DNA of 32,209 nt, taken from positions 1 to 32,209 of the forward strand of contig NZ_MAUD01000153.1 of NCBI RefSeq assembly GCF_001700515.1. Reading direction: 5' to 3'. This DNA is from Streptomyces lushanensis (GTDB lineage: Bacteria > Actinomycetota > Actinomycetes > Streptomycetales > Streptomycetaceae). The notes beneath the pieces are model-generated. The model made no database searches, had not been told where the DNA came from, and saw nothing but the letters and a program-made list of their open reading frames with translations. A program made the position numbers and the translations under genes. Positions 16,279 to 24,823 of the stretch are shown piece by piece (position 1 is the stretch's first letter; every line of letters begins with the position of its first letter).

Positions 16279-17016
16279 TCACGACTGCGGCCTGATCCAG
16301 GCGGCGTCGGAGGCCGAGAGGCGATGGACGGTCGCGGAGGTCACCGCGAGCAGCACCAGCCCGAGGCCCAGGGCGAGGACGAGCTCGCCGTGGAGCACGA
16401 GTTCGGCACTGGCGAGGGCTCCGAGGAACATGGCCAGGACGGACAGGATCCGCCGGCCCGGCCGGGGTGCCGACCCGCCCGCCGGGGCGGAGTCCGCGGC
16501 CAGTCCCGTCAAGGTGAAGGTGAGGACCGTCGTGGTCAGATCGGGGACGCCGAGGCGCCGGGTGACCGCGTTCTGCAGTCCCATCGCGAAGGCGAGGAGC
16601 ACGATCACGGTGTACTGGACCGCGGTGGTCACCCGGCCATGGGTCAGCGCCGTCATGACGACAGCCACGGCGACGAGTGCGGTCTGCGCGGCCGTGGCCG
16701 CGGCCAGCAGCCGCCCGCGGTGTGCCGCGAACCGGGTGACGATCCGTCCTCCCGCCAGCGCGCCGACCAGAAACGCAGCCATCGCGACGACGGAGGCGAC
16801 CACGGAGTGGCCCTTGGCTCCCGCCAGGGCGAATCCGAGGAAGACCACGTTGCCGGTCATATTCGCGACGAAGACCTTCCCGAGCGCCAGATAGCTCACG
16901 GCGTCCACGAGACCGGTCACCGCGGTCAGCGCCAGCATGAGGGGTGGCAGCGGGCCGTGCCGGTCCCCCTTGGGCGGGACGAGGGTGTGGAGCGCGTCGG
17001 TCAGCAGTTTGTGCAT
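16279..17016 (-). CDS. DUF1275 (YoaK-family) integral membrane protein
   Basis: 245 residues from ATG 17016, with AGGAGG nine bases upstream. About six or seven hydrophobic helices are visible. The family signature is clear: TGLVDAVSYLALGKVFVANMTGNVVFLG near the N-terminus, then GLQNAVTRRLGVPDLTTTVLTFTLTGLA in the middle. The biochemical function of the family is unknown; transport has been suggested from its helical layout. It converges with the MOSC fusion gene 33 bases away and diverges from the YciI gene. Confidence 0.9.
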   Translation of the reverse strand: MHKLLTDALHTLVPPKGDRHGPLPPLMLALTAVTGLVDAVSYLALGKVFVANMTGNVVFLGFALAGAKGHSVVASVVAMAAFLVGALAGGRIVTRFAAHRGRLLAAATAAQTALVAVAVVMTALTHGRVTTAVQYTVIVLLAFAMGLQNAVTRRLGVPDLTTTVLTFTLTGLAADSAPAGGSAPRPGRRILSVLAMFLGALASAELVLHGELVLALGLGLVLLAVTSATVHRLSASDAAWIRPQS

Positions 17017-17046
17017 GGGGGGTCCTCCTGAGGCACCGGTACAGCG

Positions 17047-17070
17047 CCGACACCAACACCGACACCAATC
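17047..17070. repeat. Two 12-bp direct repeats upstream of the DUF1275 gene
   Basis: CCGACACCAACA (17047-17058) is followed directly by CCGACACCAATC (17059-17070). They lie about 30 bases upstream of the DUF1275 start and could be a regulator binding site. No consensus is recognised. Confidence 0.4.
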
Positions 17071-17266
17071 CTCCGAAATGGGACACAAGCCCGTCGGGCG
17101 TGGCAGACTCCACCAGCAACGGAGCTCCGGTAGCGGTGAGTTGATGTGATGAGAGCCGTTGTCCTACCGGAGCCCTGTCGCTCCGGCACGCTGCCCGTCA
17201 CCACGCCCCGCACCCGGACTCCGCTTCTGAAATGACCGTAGGCCGCCGGCCAGAAGGAGCAGCCAG

Positions 17267-17647
17267 ATGTCCACGACGGACGAGACCGTAGACCAACTCC
17301 TCGCTCCCATGACCAGGAAGCGGCTGTTCGTGGCGATCAACCGCAAGGCCGCACCGGACGCCGACATCGCGCCCTACGTCGCGGACCACCTCCGGTACAT
17401 GGTCGAGCTGGAGAGGCGCGGGCTCCTCTGGGCGTCAGGCCCGTTCGTCGAACCAGGTGTGCGGGTCGGCGACGGACTCACCATCGTGAACAGCGACAGC
17501 ATCGACGAGGCCCGCGAACTGCTCATGGACGAACCGCTGTGTCACCGGGGACTGCGTACCTTCGAAGGCCCGTTTCCCTGGGAGCTGCGCGAGGGCCACA
17601 TCCCGATCGCGCTCGACGCCTCCAGCTCCTCCTTCCGCCTGCGTTGA
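17267..17647 (+). CDS. YciI-like protein
   Basis: 126 residues; AGAAGGAGC lies upstream of ATG 17267. The YciI ferredoxin-like fold is suggested by RLFVAINRKA, HLRYMVELERRGLLWASGPFVEPG, then DEARELLMDEPLCHRGL and FEGPFPWELREG. YciI-related proteins include muconolactone-isomerase-like enzymes and small dehydrochlorinases, but most are uncharacterised. His in the HLRYM helix fits the family's putative catalytic His. The gene stands alone between divergent DUF1275 and convergent DoxX genes, so context gives no substrate. Confidence 0.85.
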   Translation: MSTTDETVDQLLAPMTRKRLFVAINRKAAPDADIAPYVADHLRYMVELERRGLLWASGPFVEPGVRVGDGLTIVNSDSIDEARELLMDEPLCHRGLRTFEGPFPWELREGHIPIALDASSSSFRLR

Positions 17648-17758
17648 CCACCACATCGGCCAGGGCGACGACGGCCCGGTACACCCCCTGACCGTGTCAG
17701 CGCGTCGCTGTCAGCCCATTGCCGCCGTCACTTTGCCGCCATCACTTCTCGCTGCCTC

Positions 17759-18370
17759 TCATACGGCGGACTCGTCCCGCGACAGCACACGCCGCGTGGC
17801 CAGGCCCCCGAGTACTCCGGCCGCGCAGCCGGCGATGCCGGCGGACGCGGGCCAGTCGATGCCGGCCAGTTCGTCCAGCGACCAGGTGCCCGGCCCGGTG
17901 AGCCCGATGGCCGCCATGGACAGGATCAGGACCAACGGGTACTCGTATCCGTCGTTCTGTACCCACAGCCCGTGCGGGACCTTCACCGTGGCCGCGACGG
18001 TCATGACGCCGGCGACGGCCGCCACCGCGAGCGGTGTCAGAAAGCCGGCCGCGAGCAGCAGACCCCCGCCCGCCTGGCTGGTACCGGCCGCCACCGCGGT
18101 GAGCCGGCCACCGCGAAACCCGTCGAGCCGGAACTCCTCGGCACCGGCCGCCAGGCCGCCTCCGCCCAGCCGGTGTGTTGTCTTCTGCACGCCGTGGGCG
18201 GCGACCAGCCCTCCGATGACAACGCGGAGCGTGCACAGGCCGGCATCGGTACAGCGGATGCCCCGGCCGGCGGTGGCTCCCGCCGCGCGCGGGGAACGTT
18301 GTCTGCCGGTGAGGCCGGTGAGGCCGGTGAGGCCGGTGAGGCCGGTGAGACGTGGATACCGATACCGCAT
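17759..18370 (-). CDS. DoxX-family membrane protein with LTG-repeat N-terminus
   Basis: 203 residues from ATG 18370 (AAGAAG five bases upstream; a GTG at 18376 is also possible). Four hydrophobic stretches fit DoxX, beginning RVVIGGLVAAHGVQKTTHRLGG and continuing TSQAGGGLLLAAGFLTPLAVAAVAGVM and VQNDGYEYPLVLILSMAAIG. DoxX-like proteins are quinone-linked or redox-stress membrane proteins of varied function. The N-terminal tail holds five Leu-Thr-Gly units encoded by a 9-bp tandem repeat. That tail is not part of the family and may reflect slippage or a wrong start, with the real protein starting further in. It diverges from the pyruvate oxidase-like gene. Confidence 0.82.
   Translation of the reverse strand: MRYRYPRLTGLTGLTGLTGLTGRQRSPRAAGATAGRGIRCTDAGLCTLRVVIGGLVAAHGVQKTTHRLGGGGLAAGAEEFRLDGFRGGRLTAVAAGTSQAGGGLLLAAGFLTPLAVAAVAGVMTVAATVKVPHGLWVQNDGYEYPLVLILSMAAIGLTGPGTWSLDELAGIDWPASAGIAGCAAGVLGGLATRRVLSRDESAV
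18305..18349. repeat. Five perfect 9-bp tandem repeats within the DoxX gene
   Basis: GCCGGTGAG is repeated five times without mismatch. On the minus strand it is in frame and encodes repeated Leu-Thr-Gly near the N-terminus of the DoxX-like protein. Copy-number changes would keep the frame. Confidence 0.95.
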
Positions 18371-18714
18371 GGTCACTTCTTTTCTCGCGCCGCAGCACGG
18401 CCGGCACCGCGATGTGTCCGCTGCCCCTTGGTGATTTCAGTACAACTCCCACCCGTCCCGTACGCAAGCCGCGGGCCGTCCGGGCCAACGGACCGGGCCG
18501 TGTCTTCGGCGGTTCGCGGTGGTGGGCCGGTACCCGTGTCCGCACAACGGGCGTTGCGGCGAACGGCAAACGCCGAGTGGCGGCGGAGAGGGACCTTTGT
18601 AGGCTTTTCACTGTCGCGTAACGGGTGAAGTCGGCCCTCGCGTTCGGGGCGAAGCCGGCAGCGGCGTTCGCGCCCTCCTCAACCTCCGGGAACCTCCAGT
18701 CCAAAGGGGAACTG
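18371..18714. other. Divergent intergenic region, DoxX / pyruvate oxidase-like genes
   Basis: No gene is supported in these 344 bases; open frames here lack ribosome sites and third-position bias. AAAGGGGA (18702-18709) is the ribosome site of the following gene. A less GC-rich patch around 18594-18625 may hold its promoter, but no clear hexamer pair was found. Confidence 0.5.
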
Positions 18715-20451
18715 ATGGCCCTCACAGTCGCGGATGCCATGGTCTCCACGCTCAAGGCCTCCGGTGTGCGGCGGATCTACGGTCTGCCGGGAGACTCCCT
18801 CAACGGGTTCACCGACGCCCTGCGCCGCGACGGCGGCATCGCCTGGGCGCACGTGAGGCACGAGGAGGCCGCCGCGTTCGCCGCCTCCGCCGAGGCGGGC
18901 GTCACCGGCGGGCTCGCGGTCGCGGCCGGCAGCTGCGGCCCGGGAAACCTGCACCTCATCAACGGCATGTTCGACGCACAACGCAGCCGGGTGCCGGTGC
19001 TCGTCATCGCCGCGCACATCCCGCGCGTGGAGATCGGCGGGGGCTACTTCCAGGAGACACACCCGCAGGAGCTGTTCCGCGAGTGCAGTGTGTATTGCGA
19101 GATGGCGAGTGTCCCCGAGCAGGTGCCGAGGCTGATGGAGATCGCCATGCGCACCGCCCTGGAGCGCGGTGGTGTCGCGGTGGTGGTCATCCCCGGCGAA
19201 CTGTTCCTCGACCGCGCCGTCTCCTGGCCGGGACCCCGCCCGGTGTTCAGGTCGGCCTCACTCGTCCGGCCGGACGACCGTTCGCTCGCGCGGGCGGCTC
19301 GCATCCTCAACACCGCGGAACGAGTGACCATCCTGGGCGGGGCGGGCTGCGCGGGCGCCCACGACGAGGCGGTGGCCCTGGCCGCGGCGCTGAAGGCACC
19401 GATGGTCCATTCACTGCGCGGCAAGGACTTCCTCGAATACGACAACCCCTACGACGTCGGCCTGACCGGGCTGATCGGCTACAGCTCCGGCTACCGGGCG
19501 ATGGAGCACTGCGACGCGCTGCTGATGCTCGGCACCGACTTCCCCTATCGGTCCTTCTATCCCGAAAACGTTCCCGTCGTCCAGGTCGACGTACGCGGCG
19601 AGCAGATCGGCCGCCGCACACCGGTGGACGTCCCCCTGGTGGGCACCGTCAAGGACACCGCACAGGCGCTGCTGCCTCTGCTGGAGCGTCGGACGGACAA
19701 CGGCTTCGTGGAGAAGGTGACGGGTCACTACCGGCGGGTGCGGGCCCACCTGGACCGGCTGGCCGAGGCCGAACCGACCGGCTCCCCCATGCACCCGCAG
19801 TATGTCGCCGCCACGATCGACCGGCTGGCGGCGCGGGACACGGTCTTCACCGCCGACGTGGGCACTCCGACGGTGTGGGCGGCCCGCTATCTGCGCATGA
19901 ACGGCGAGCGGCGGCTCATCGGCTCTTTCAACCACGGCTCCATGGCCAACGCGCTGCCGCACGCCATCGGCGTCCAGGCCAGCCACCCAGGCCGCCAGGT
20001 GGTGGCACTGGCCGGGGACGGCGGCCTGGCCATGCTCCTGGGCGAGCTGATCACACTGCGCCAGCTCGATCTCCCGGTGAAGATCGTCGTCTTCGACAAC
20101 TCGGCGCTGTCCTTCGTCGAACTGGAGATGACAGCCGCGGGCATCACCACCTACGGCACCGATCTGGAGAACCCCGACTTCAGCGCCCAGGCCCGGGCCG
20201 TCGGCCTGTTCGCGGCGCGCGTGGAGCGCGCCGACGGACTGGAGGAGGCCCTGCGCGCGGCCTTCGCCCACGCCGGACCGGCGCTGATCGACGCCCGTAC
20301 CGAACGACACGAGCTGTCGATGCCCCCGAAAATCACCCTTGAGCAGCTGCGAGGCTTCACCCTGTTCGCCACTCGCACCGTACTCTCCGGCCGAGGGGAC
20401 GAGATCCTCGAACTCACCAGGACCAACCTGCGCCAACTCGACATCGAGTAG
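18715..20451 (+). CDS. ThDP-dependent pyruvate oxidase/dehydrogenase (PoxB-like)
   Basis: 578 residues from ATG 18715, with AAAGGGGA as ribosome site. It has the three-domain ThDP enzyme layout: Pyr domain with catalytic Glu50 (VRHEEAAAFAASAEAG), a middle domain, and the PP domain with GDG at 434-436 and FDNS about 26 residues later. Closest in pattern to pyruvate:quinone oxidoreductase or pyruvate oxidase, which decarboxylate pyruvate to acetate or acetyl phosphate and pass electrons through FAD to quinone. Acetolactate synthase-like or sulfoacetaldehyde enzymes share the fold, so the substrate is not certain. A membrane-binding C-terminal peptide is not obvious. Confidence 0.88.
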   Translation: MALTVADAMVSTLKASGVRRIYGLPGDSLNGFTDALRRDGGIAWAHVRHEEAAAFAASAEAGVTGGLAVAAGSCGPGNLHLINGMFDAQRSRVPVLVIAAHIPRVEIGGGYFQETHPQELFRECSVYCEMASVPEQVPRLMEIAMRTALERGGVAVVVIPGELFLDRAVSWPGPRPVFRSASLVRPDDRSLARAARILNTAERVTILGGAGCAGAHDEAVALAAALKAPMVHSLRGKDFLEYDNPYDVGLTGLIGYSSGYRAMEHCDALLMLGTDFPYRSFYPENVPVVQVDVRGEQIGRRTPVDVPLVGTVKDTAQALLPLLERRTDNGFVEKVTGHYRRVRAHLDRLAEAEPTGSPMHPQYVAATIDRLAARDTVFTADVGTPTVWAARYLRMNGERRLIGSFNHGSMANALPHAIGVQASHPGRQVVALAGDGGLAMLLGELITLRQLDLPVKIVVFDNSALSFVELEMTAAGITTYGTDLENPDFSAQARAVGLFAARVERADGLEEALRAAFAHAGPALIDARTERHELSMPPKITLEQLRGFTLFATRTVLSGRGDEILELTRTNLRQLDIE

Positions 20452-20516
20452 GCCGACGTCGAGCGCCGAGGTCGAGCAGGAGCGGGCAGGTGCGGCAGGG
20501 CGGAGCGATCCCAGCA

Positions 20517-21530
20517 TCAACCCGCGGTCCAACCCGCGGTCTTCGCGAGCAGTTCGGCAAGATGGTCGCACCAGATCTCGGCGACGTGGAGCGTTTGGTG
20601 CCCTCGCGATTTCGGGCCGGCCGGAAGCGTGACGCCTTGTCCGTGACCCACCCTGGCCATGGCCCGCTCAAGACCTCCGAGTTCAACCGGATTGAGCCCG
20701 TCGTCCTCGAAGTTGACCGCCAGGAGCGGTGCTCGTATGGCATCGAGTTCGGGCGCCGGGTCGTAGTCCCGGGACGCGTCGAACTCCCAGACCACGTCGT
20801 TGGCGTCCTCGCCGTCCAACGCCTGCTCCTCGGTTCGACCGACCTGTGCGTCGGCCGCGTCGACGGAGTGCAGATCGGACGCCATCTGCCGGGGGCTTCC
20901 GGCCATGAGCTGGAACAGGGCCATCGCGTGACCGAGTCCCGCGGGCTGTTCGGTGTAGTGACCGTCCGCGTATCCGGGATCGGACTCGATCAGATGGATG
21001 AGCATCCTTCGCCACAGCAGGTTCCGCCCGATGATGCGCTCGGGGAGGCTGGCCACCGTCATCAGCGCCTGCGTCATGCCGGGATGCCGCTCACCCCACA
21101 TCCACGTCTGCATCCCGCCCATCGAGGTGCCGAGCAGCAGCCGCAGCCGCTCGATGCCCAGTCCCCGCACCAGCAACCGGTATTGCCCCTCGACGATGTC
21201 GCCGTAGCCGTAGCGCGGGAAGTCCGGTCCCAGTCCGCCGCTGGGCCGGCTGGATCTCCCGTGACCGATGGCGTCCGGCATGATCACGAAGAACGTGCCC
21301 ACATCGAGGGGCTGGTGGTTCCCGAACAGAAAGTCGCCGATCGACGGTTGCAGGAACTGTTCGCCGGAACCGGTGGTGCCGTGCAGGAGCATCACGGCGT
21401 TGTCGGCATCCGCGTTCAAGGACCCGAGTGTGTGATACGCCAGGGTCACATCGAGCCGGTGTCCGTCATCGAATCGAAAGTCGCCGATGGTCCGCGAGCC
21501 CGGCTCGGCTCTGCTTTTCCAGTCCGTCAT
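20517..21530 (-). CDS. MetX-like alpha/beta hydrolase (homoserine acetyltransferase-like)
   Basis: 337 residues. The alpha/beta-hydrolase fold shows the oxyanion segment NAVMLLHGTTGS, nucleophile Ser136 in GTSMGGMQTW, acid in VNFEDDGLNP and His in SRGHQT. The GxSMGGMQ wording and overall pattern resemble homoserine O-acetyltransferase MetX. However, the protein is shorter than MetX (about 370 or more), and MetX-like members with hydrolase activity are common. It starts 10 bases after the end of the YncE-like gene on the same strand, so they are co-transcribed. With a bicupin and an oxidoreductase upstream, an ester or ring-cleavage-product hydrolase is more likely than methionine synthesis. 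Confidence 0.85.
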   Translation of the reverse strand: MTDWKSRAEPGSRTIGDFRFDDGHRLDVTLAYHTLGSLNADADNAVMLLHGTTGSGEQFLQPSIGDFLFGNHQPLDVGTFFVIMPDAIGHGRSSRPSGGLGPDFPRYGYGDIVEGQYRLLVRGLGIERLRLLLGTSMGGMQTWMWGERHPGMTQALMTVASLPERIIGRNLLWRRMLIHLIESDPGYADGHYTEQPAGLGHAMALFQLMAGSPRQMASDLHSVDAADAQVGRTEEQALDGEDANDVVWEFDASRDYDPAPELDAIRAPLLAVNFEDDGLNPVELGGLERAMARVGHGQGVTLPAGPKSRGHQTLHVAEIWCDHLAELLAKTAGWTAG

Positions 21531-21540
21531 GGCAGGACCT

Positions 21541-22491
21541 CTAGAAGAACGAGAGGGTCTCGATGCCGACACCCGCCTGTACGGTGCGCCGGACCTCACC
21601 GCGTTCGAGGTTGCACACGGCCAGTGAGCCCTCGTTGTGATTCGCGATGAGCACCGTTTCGCCGTCCTCGTGGAAGGCCATGTCCATGGGGCCCTGACCG
21701 AGGTGCAGAAGCGTCTGCGACTTGAGACCCTCGGAGAAGACCGTGGCCACCGGCGTCTCGAAGTTCGTGACCACGAGGTACCTGCCGTCGGGGCTGTAGC
21801 ACGCGATCTGGGCGGCCTTCTCATGGCCGTCGAGTGCGATCGTCGAACGGATCTCGTCCGAGGCCGTGTCGACGACGAAGATCTGGGGCTGCTGCGCGTC
21901 GACGAGGACGACCGTCTCCCCGTCGGGTGACATCCCGATTCCCGTGAGGCCGTTCGGCGTGGGGATCTTCTTGACCACACGCCTGGTGGCCAGATCGACG
22001 ACCGAGGCGAACGTGTCCTCCTCGTTCTCGGTGTAGAGCTTGCTGTTGTCCGGCAGAACCTCGATACGGTGCGCCTTGTTGGAGCCCACTTCGGTCACAT
22101 TCTCGATCGTGCCGTCCTCGGGGTCCAACTCCAGCATCACGCCGCTGTTCTCGCACACGCAGTACAGCTTTCCGTGCGCGCCCCAGCGCAGGCCGTGCGG
22201 GGCGAGATACGGATCTATGCTGAAGTCGCCGACGTGCCGCCGTTCCTCCAGGTCGAACCGCGCGATCAGGTGGCCCGGATGGGCATTGCCGCCATGTATG
22301 CCGTCGCCGTAGATGGGGACATACGCGAAACGGTGATCGGGCGAGACGAGAAGCTCGTGCACCCTCGGTGCGAAGCCATCGAGGGCCAACTCCGTTTCGT
22401 ATGTCTCCGGGTCAAGGAACAGAACGCGATTTCCCACCTTGTCGACCGCGACGAGACCATTGCTGCCTGTCACAAAGTTGGCGTCCGTCAT
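21541..22491 (-). CDS. YncE-like seven-bladed beta-propeller protein
   Basis: 316 residues from ATG 22491 (GGAAGGACGA upstream). Repeated blade motifs are visible: VDKVGNRVLFLDPETYE, SPDHRFAYVPIYGDG, VLPDNSKLYTENEEDTFASVVDLATR, MSPDGETVVLVDAQQPQIFVVD, YSPDGRYLVVTNFE and HEDGETVLIANHNEG. These are characteristic of YncE and related lactonase/surface-layer propellers. No signal peptide is seen, so it is probably cytoplasmic. Relatives include 6-phosphogluconolactonase-like enzymes, but catalytic residues cannot be assigned. It precedes the MetX-like hydrolase by 10 bases. Confidence 0.87.
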   Translation of the reverse strand: MTDANFVTGSNGLVAVDKVGNRVLFLDPETYETELALDGFAPRVHELLVSPDHRFAYVPIYGDGIHGGNAHPGHLIARFDLEERRHVGDFSIDPYLAPHGLRWGAHGKLYCVCENSGVMLELDPEDGTIENVTEVGSNKAHRIEVLPDNSKLYTENEEDTFASVVDLATRRVVKKIPTPNGLTGIGMSPDGETVVLVDAQQPQIFVVDTASDEIRSTIALDGHEKAAQIACYSPDGRYLVVTNFETPVATVFSEGLKSQTLLHLGQGPMDMAFHEDGETVLIANHNEGSLAVCNLERGEVRRTVQAGVGIETLSFF

Positions 22492-22770
22492 CACTTCGTC
22501 CTTCCGATCGCATGGACACATCGGCTGGGGGAGCGGACCATGCTCACCGTGGTGTACGCCTGGTTGTTGCCGGACGCAGTCGTGGTCAGCGGCGACTTCG
22601 ACGCCCTGCGGCTCGAAGGCCTCTTCGCGATTTCAGAGCCGCGATTCCTGACCCAATTCCAGGGTACTGCCGGTGCCGATACCTGTCTCGCAGTCGGGAG
22701 CGGTGACCGGGCGGGTACGTACAGCCGCTTCACAGCCCGGAGACGCACGGCGCCGTACCGCGGAAAGTCC
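22492..22770. other. Gap between bicupin and YncE-like genes
   Basis: This 279-base stretch separates two minus-strand genes. An 85-codon frame on the minus strand lacks a ribosome site and recognisable features. It may hold a second promoter for the YncE-like and hydrolase genes. No repeat or hairpin stands out. Confidence 0.4.
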
Positions 22771-23805
22771 CTAGGCCGACGGCCCCTCGTCGGTGTCGAC
22801 GTCGATGCCGAACTTCCTCCCGACCACCGCCAGCCGGTTCAGGTCTCCGAGCGGGTCGCCGCCCGGCCCGGGGAGCGGACGGCACGCGCAGCGGTAGTAC
22901 TCCTCCATCCCGCCGGGCACCGTCAGGTTGAACAGCCTGACGATCTGATCGGTGCGGTTCCGCACCCGGTGGTGCATCCCCCAGGGCACGATCAGGAGCG
23001 TTCCGGCGGAGGCCTCGTAGGTGTCTCCGTCGACCAGCGCGGTGGCGGTTCCCTCCATGACGTAGAAGGCCTCCTCATGGCGGGCGTGACGGTGGGCGGG
23101 CATTCCGCCGCCCGGTTCGAGCGTGATCTCGACGGCTGTGTAGCCGACCGCGGTCGCGAGGCCCGCCGCCTTGATGTTGTACGTCGCTCCGGCGGCGTAC
23201 CAGCGCTCACCCTCGTCCGCGAGCACGAGCGTAGGACCTCGTCCCGCACCGCTCTGAAGGAGTCCCTCGGACGGATTGGAGCCGCTTTCCAAGTACGTGA
23301 CTCCGTAGCGCGGGCTCCGCGCGTTGATCTCCTGGATCGGCAGCGTTCCATGCTCCCTCGGAGGCTCGCTGCCCGGCGCGCCCATCTCCAGGAAGAAGCC
23401 CTCGTTACCGCCCGGCGTGGTGAAGGTGAGGAGTTCCGCGCGGTCGTCCCCGACATTGCGCCATTCATGCGGGACGCCGCGCGGCGCCGCGAAGAACGCG
23501 CCGTCGCCGACCGTGGTGTGCAGTCCCCCCGCCTTCAACTCGAGTTTCCCGCGCAGCAGGAAGAAGCCCTCCTCCTCACGGGAGTGGACATGCCGGGGAG
23601 GACCGGTACCGGCCGGTGGACAGTCGACCCAGAAAGCGTATTCGCCCCCCGTGTCCTCGCTGACGGCGCCAAAGGTGATCCGGTCGTCGCCCATCCACCA
23701 GATCGAGATGCCTTCGCCCGGCCTCACCAGTTTGCCGCGCCGGAGCAGGGGCTCGTCCTGCTCGACAATGCTCTTCGGATTCCGAGATGCTCTGGCAATG
23801 GCCAT
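22771..23805 (-). CDS. Bicupin, quercetin 2,3-dioxygenase-like
   Basis: 344 residues. Two intact cupin domains, each with the full 3-His/1-Glu metal set: His72, His74, Glu79 and His113 in the first, and His238, His240, Glu245 and His279 in the second. Both end in the PxG-x2-H-x3-N motif. Metal-dependent bicupins include quercetinase-type dioxygenases, pirin-like and oxalate-decarboxylase-like enzymes. The ordering and context favour a dioxygenase or isomerase of an aromatic or enol substrate. AAAGG precedes ATG 23805. It begins 43 bases after the end of the MDR gene on the same strand, so the two likely share a transcript. Confidence 0.9.
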   Translation of the reverse strand: MAIARASRNPKSIVEQDEPLLRRGKLVRPGEGISIWWMGDDRITFGAVSEDTGGEYAFWVDCPPAGTGPPRHVHSREEEGFFLLRGKLELKAGGLHTTVGDGAFFAAPRGVPHEWRNVGDDRAELLTFTTPGGNEGFFLEMGAPGSEPPREHGTLPIQEINARSPRYGVTYLESGSNPSEGLLQSGAGRGPTLVLADEGERWYAAGATYNIKAAGLATAVGYTAVEITLEPGGGMPAHRHARHEEAFYVMEGTATALVDGDTYEASAGTLLIVPWGMHHRVRNRTDQIVRLFNLTVPGGMEEYYRCACRPLPGPGGDPLGDLNRLAVVGRKFGIDVDTDEGPSA

Positions 23806-23848
23806 TGCTCAGCCTTTCCGTGATTCTTTGTCAAACGATGCGTGGTGT

Positions 23849-24823
23849 TCAGGGGCAGATCACCACTCGGCCTCGTATCCCCTTCCCGACCGCGAAATAG
23901 GCGGCCATGCCGTTGTCCAGGCTGTACCGATCCGTAATGGAGGGAGGGCGGAATTGCCCGGACTCGAAGTACGGCGCGAGCGAGTCGAGCCGTGCGCCGG
24001 ATGCGGTGACATCGAGGCTGAGGCTGTTGCAGCCCAGGATCCGGGTGTCGTTGTGATAGAGGTCGACAAGGTCGATCTCCACTGTCCGTGTGCCGACCGC
24101 ACTTATCACCACGAGCCGGCCGCCATGAGCGAGCGAGGCCAGGGCTGCCTGCGTCGTGACGCCACCGACGGCGTCGTAGACCACGTCCGCCCCCCTGCCG
24201 GCGGTGAGCCGCTTGACCTGGGCCCCGATGTCCTGCGGGCCGCCCTCGAAGGTGATGAACTCCTCGATGACCGAGGCGGCCGGGGTGCCGTCGGCAGGCT
24301 GTGTCCGGTCCACACCGATCACACGGGCGCCGAGGGCCCGGGCGATCTGGGCGACAGCGCCCCCCACACCGCCCGAAACACCGAACACGGCGATGTTCTC
24401 GCCCGTGGTCAGCTGTGCGGCCTCGACCGCGCCGAGCCGGCCGACGACGAAGTTGACCCCGACGGTCGAGGCCTCCTCGAAGCTCAGCCGCTCGGGCTTG
24501 CGGGCCAGCCCCGCCGCGGGACCGGCGAGCAGCTCCGCGTGCGAGCCGTCGCGTGTGAGGCCGAGATCCCCGCCGGTGCCCCAGACCTCCGCACCGATCC
24601 AGTCGTGCGGTCCGTCCACGACGACCCCGGAGAAGTCGCGGCCGGGGACACGGGGAAGGGTCGTCTCCTCCATGTGGCCCGCGACGTTCTTCAGATCCGA
24701 GGGATTCACCGAGGCGGCCTTGACGGCGATGACAGCGTTACCGTGCCGCGCCACCGGGTCGGGCAGGTCGGCCAGGTGCAGGACATGGGGATCGCCGAAG
24801 CGGTCGAATCGCAAGGCACGCAT
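23849..24823 (-). CDS. Zinc-independent MDR oxidoreductase, quinone-reductase-like
   Basis: 324 residues, the usual length for NADPH:quinone reductase-like MDR proteins. The N-terminal GroES-like domain has VKAASVNPSDLKNVAG and PGRDFSGVVVDG without structural-zinc Cys residues. The Rossmann nucleotide site is VFGVSGGVGGAVAQIARALGARVIGVDR (about 144-171), and GADVVYDAVGG follows. It reduces quinones or enones with NAD(P)H. It is the first gene of the minus-strand group with the bicupin, and 508 bases upstream contain a TetR-like dyad at 24943-24960. Confidence 0.9.
   Translation of the reverse strand: MRALRFDRFGDPHVLHLADLPDPVARHGNAVIAVKAASVNPSDLKNVAGHMEETTLPRVPGRDFSGVVVDGPHDWIGAEVWGTGGDLGLTRDGSHAELLAGPAAGLARKPERLSFEEASTVGVNFVVGRLGAVEAAQLTTGENIAVFGVSGGVGGAVAQIARALGARVIGVDRTQPADGTPAASVIEEFITFEGGPQDIGAQVKRLTAGRGADVVYDAVGGVTTQAALASLAHGGRLVVISAVGTRTVEIDLVDLYHNDTRILGCNSLSLDVTASGARLDSLAPYFESGQFRPPSITDRYSLDNGMAAYFAVGKGIRGRVVICP

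Noticed and set aside
22491..22748. 85-codon minus-strand frame between bicupin and YncE-like genes
   Set aside because: It has no ribosome site or family features, and its composition is basic and low-information like other shadows.
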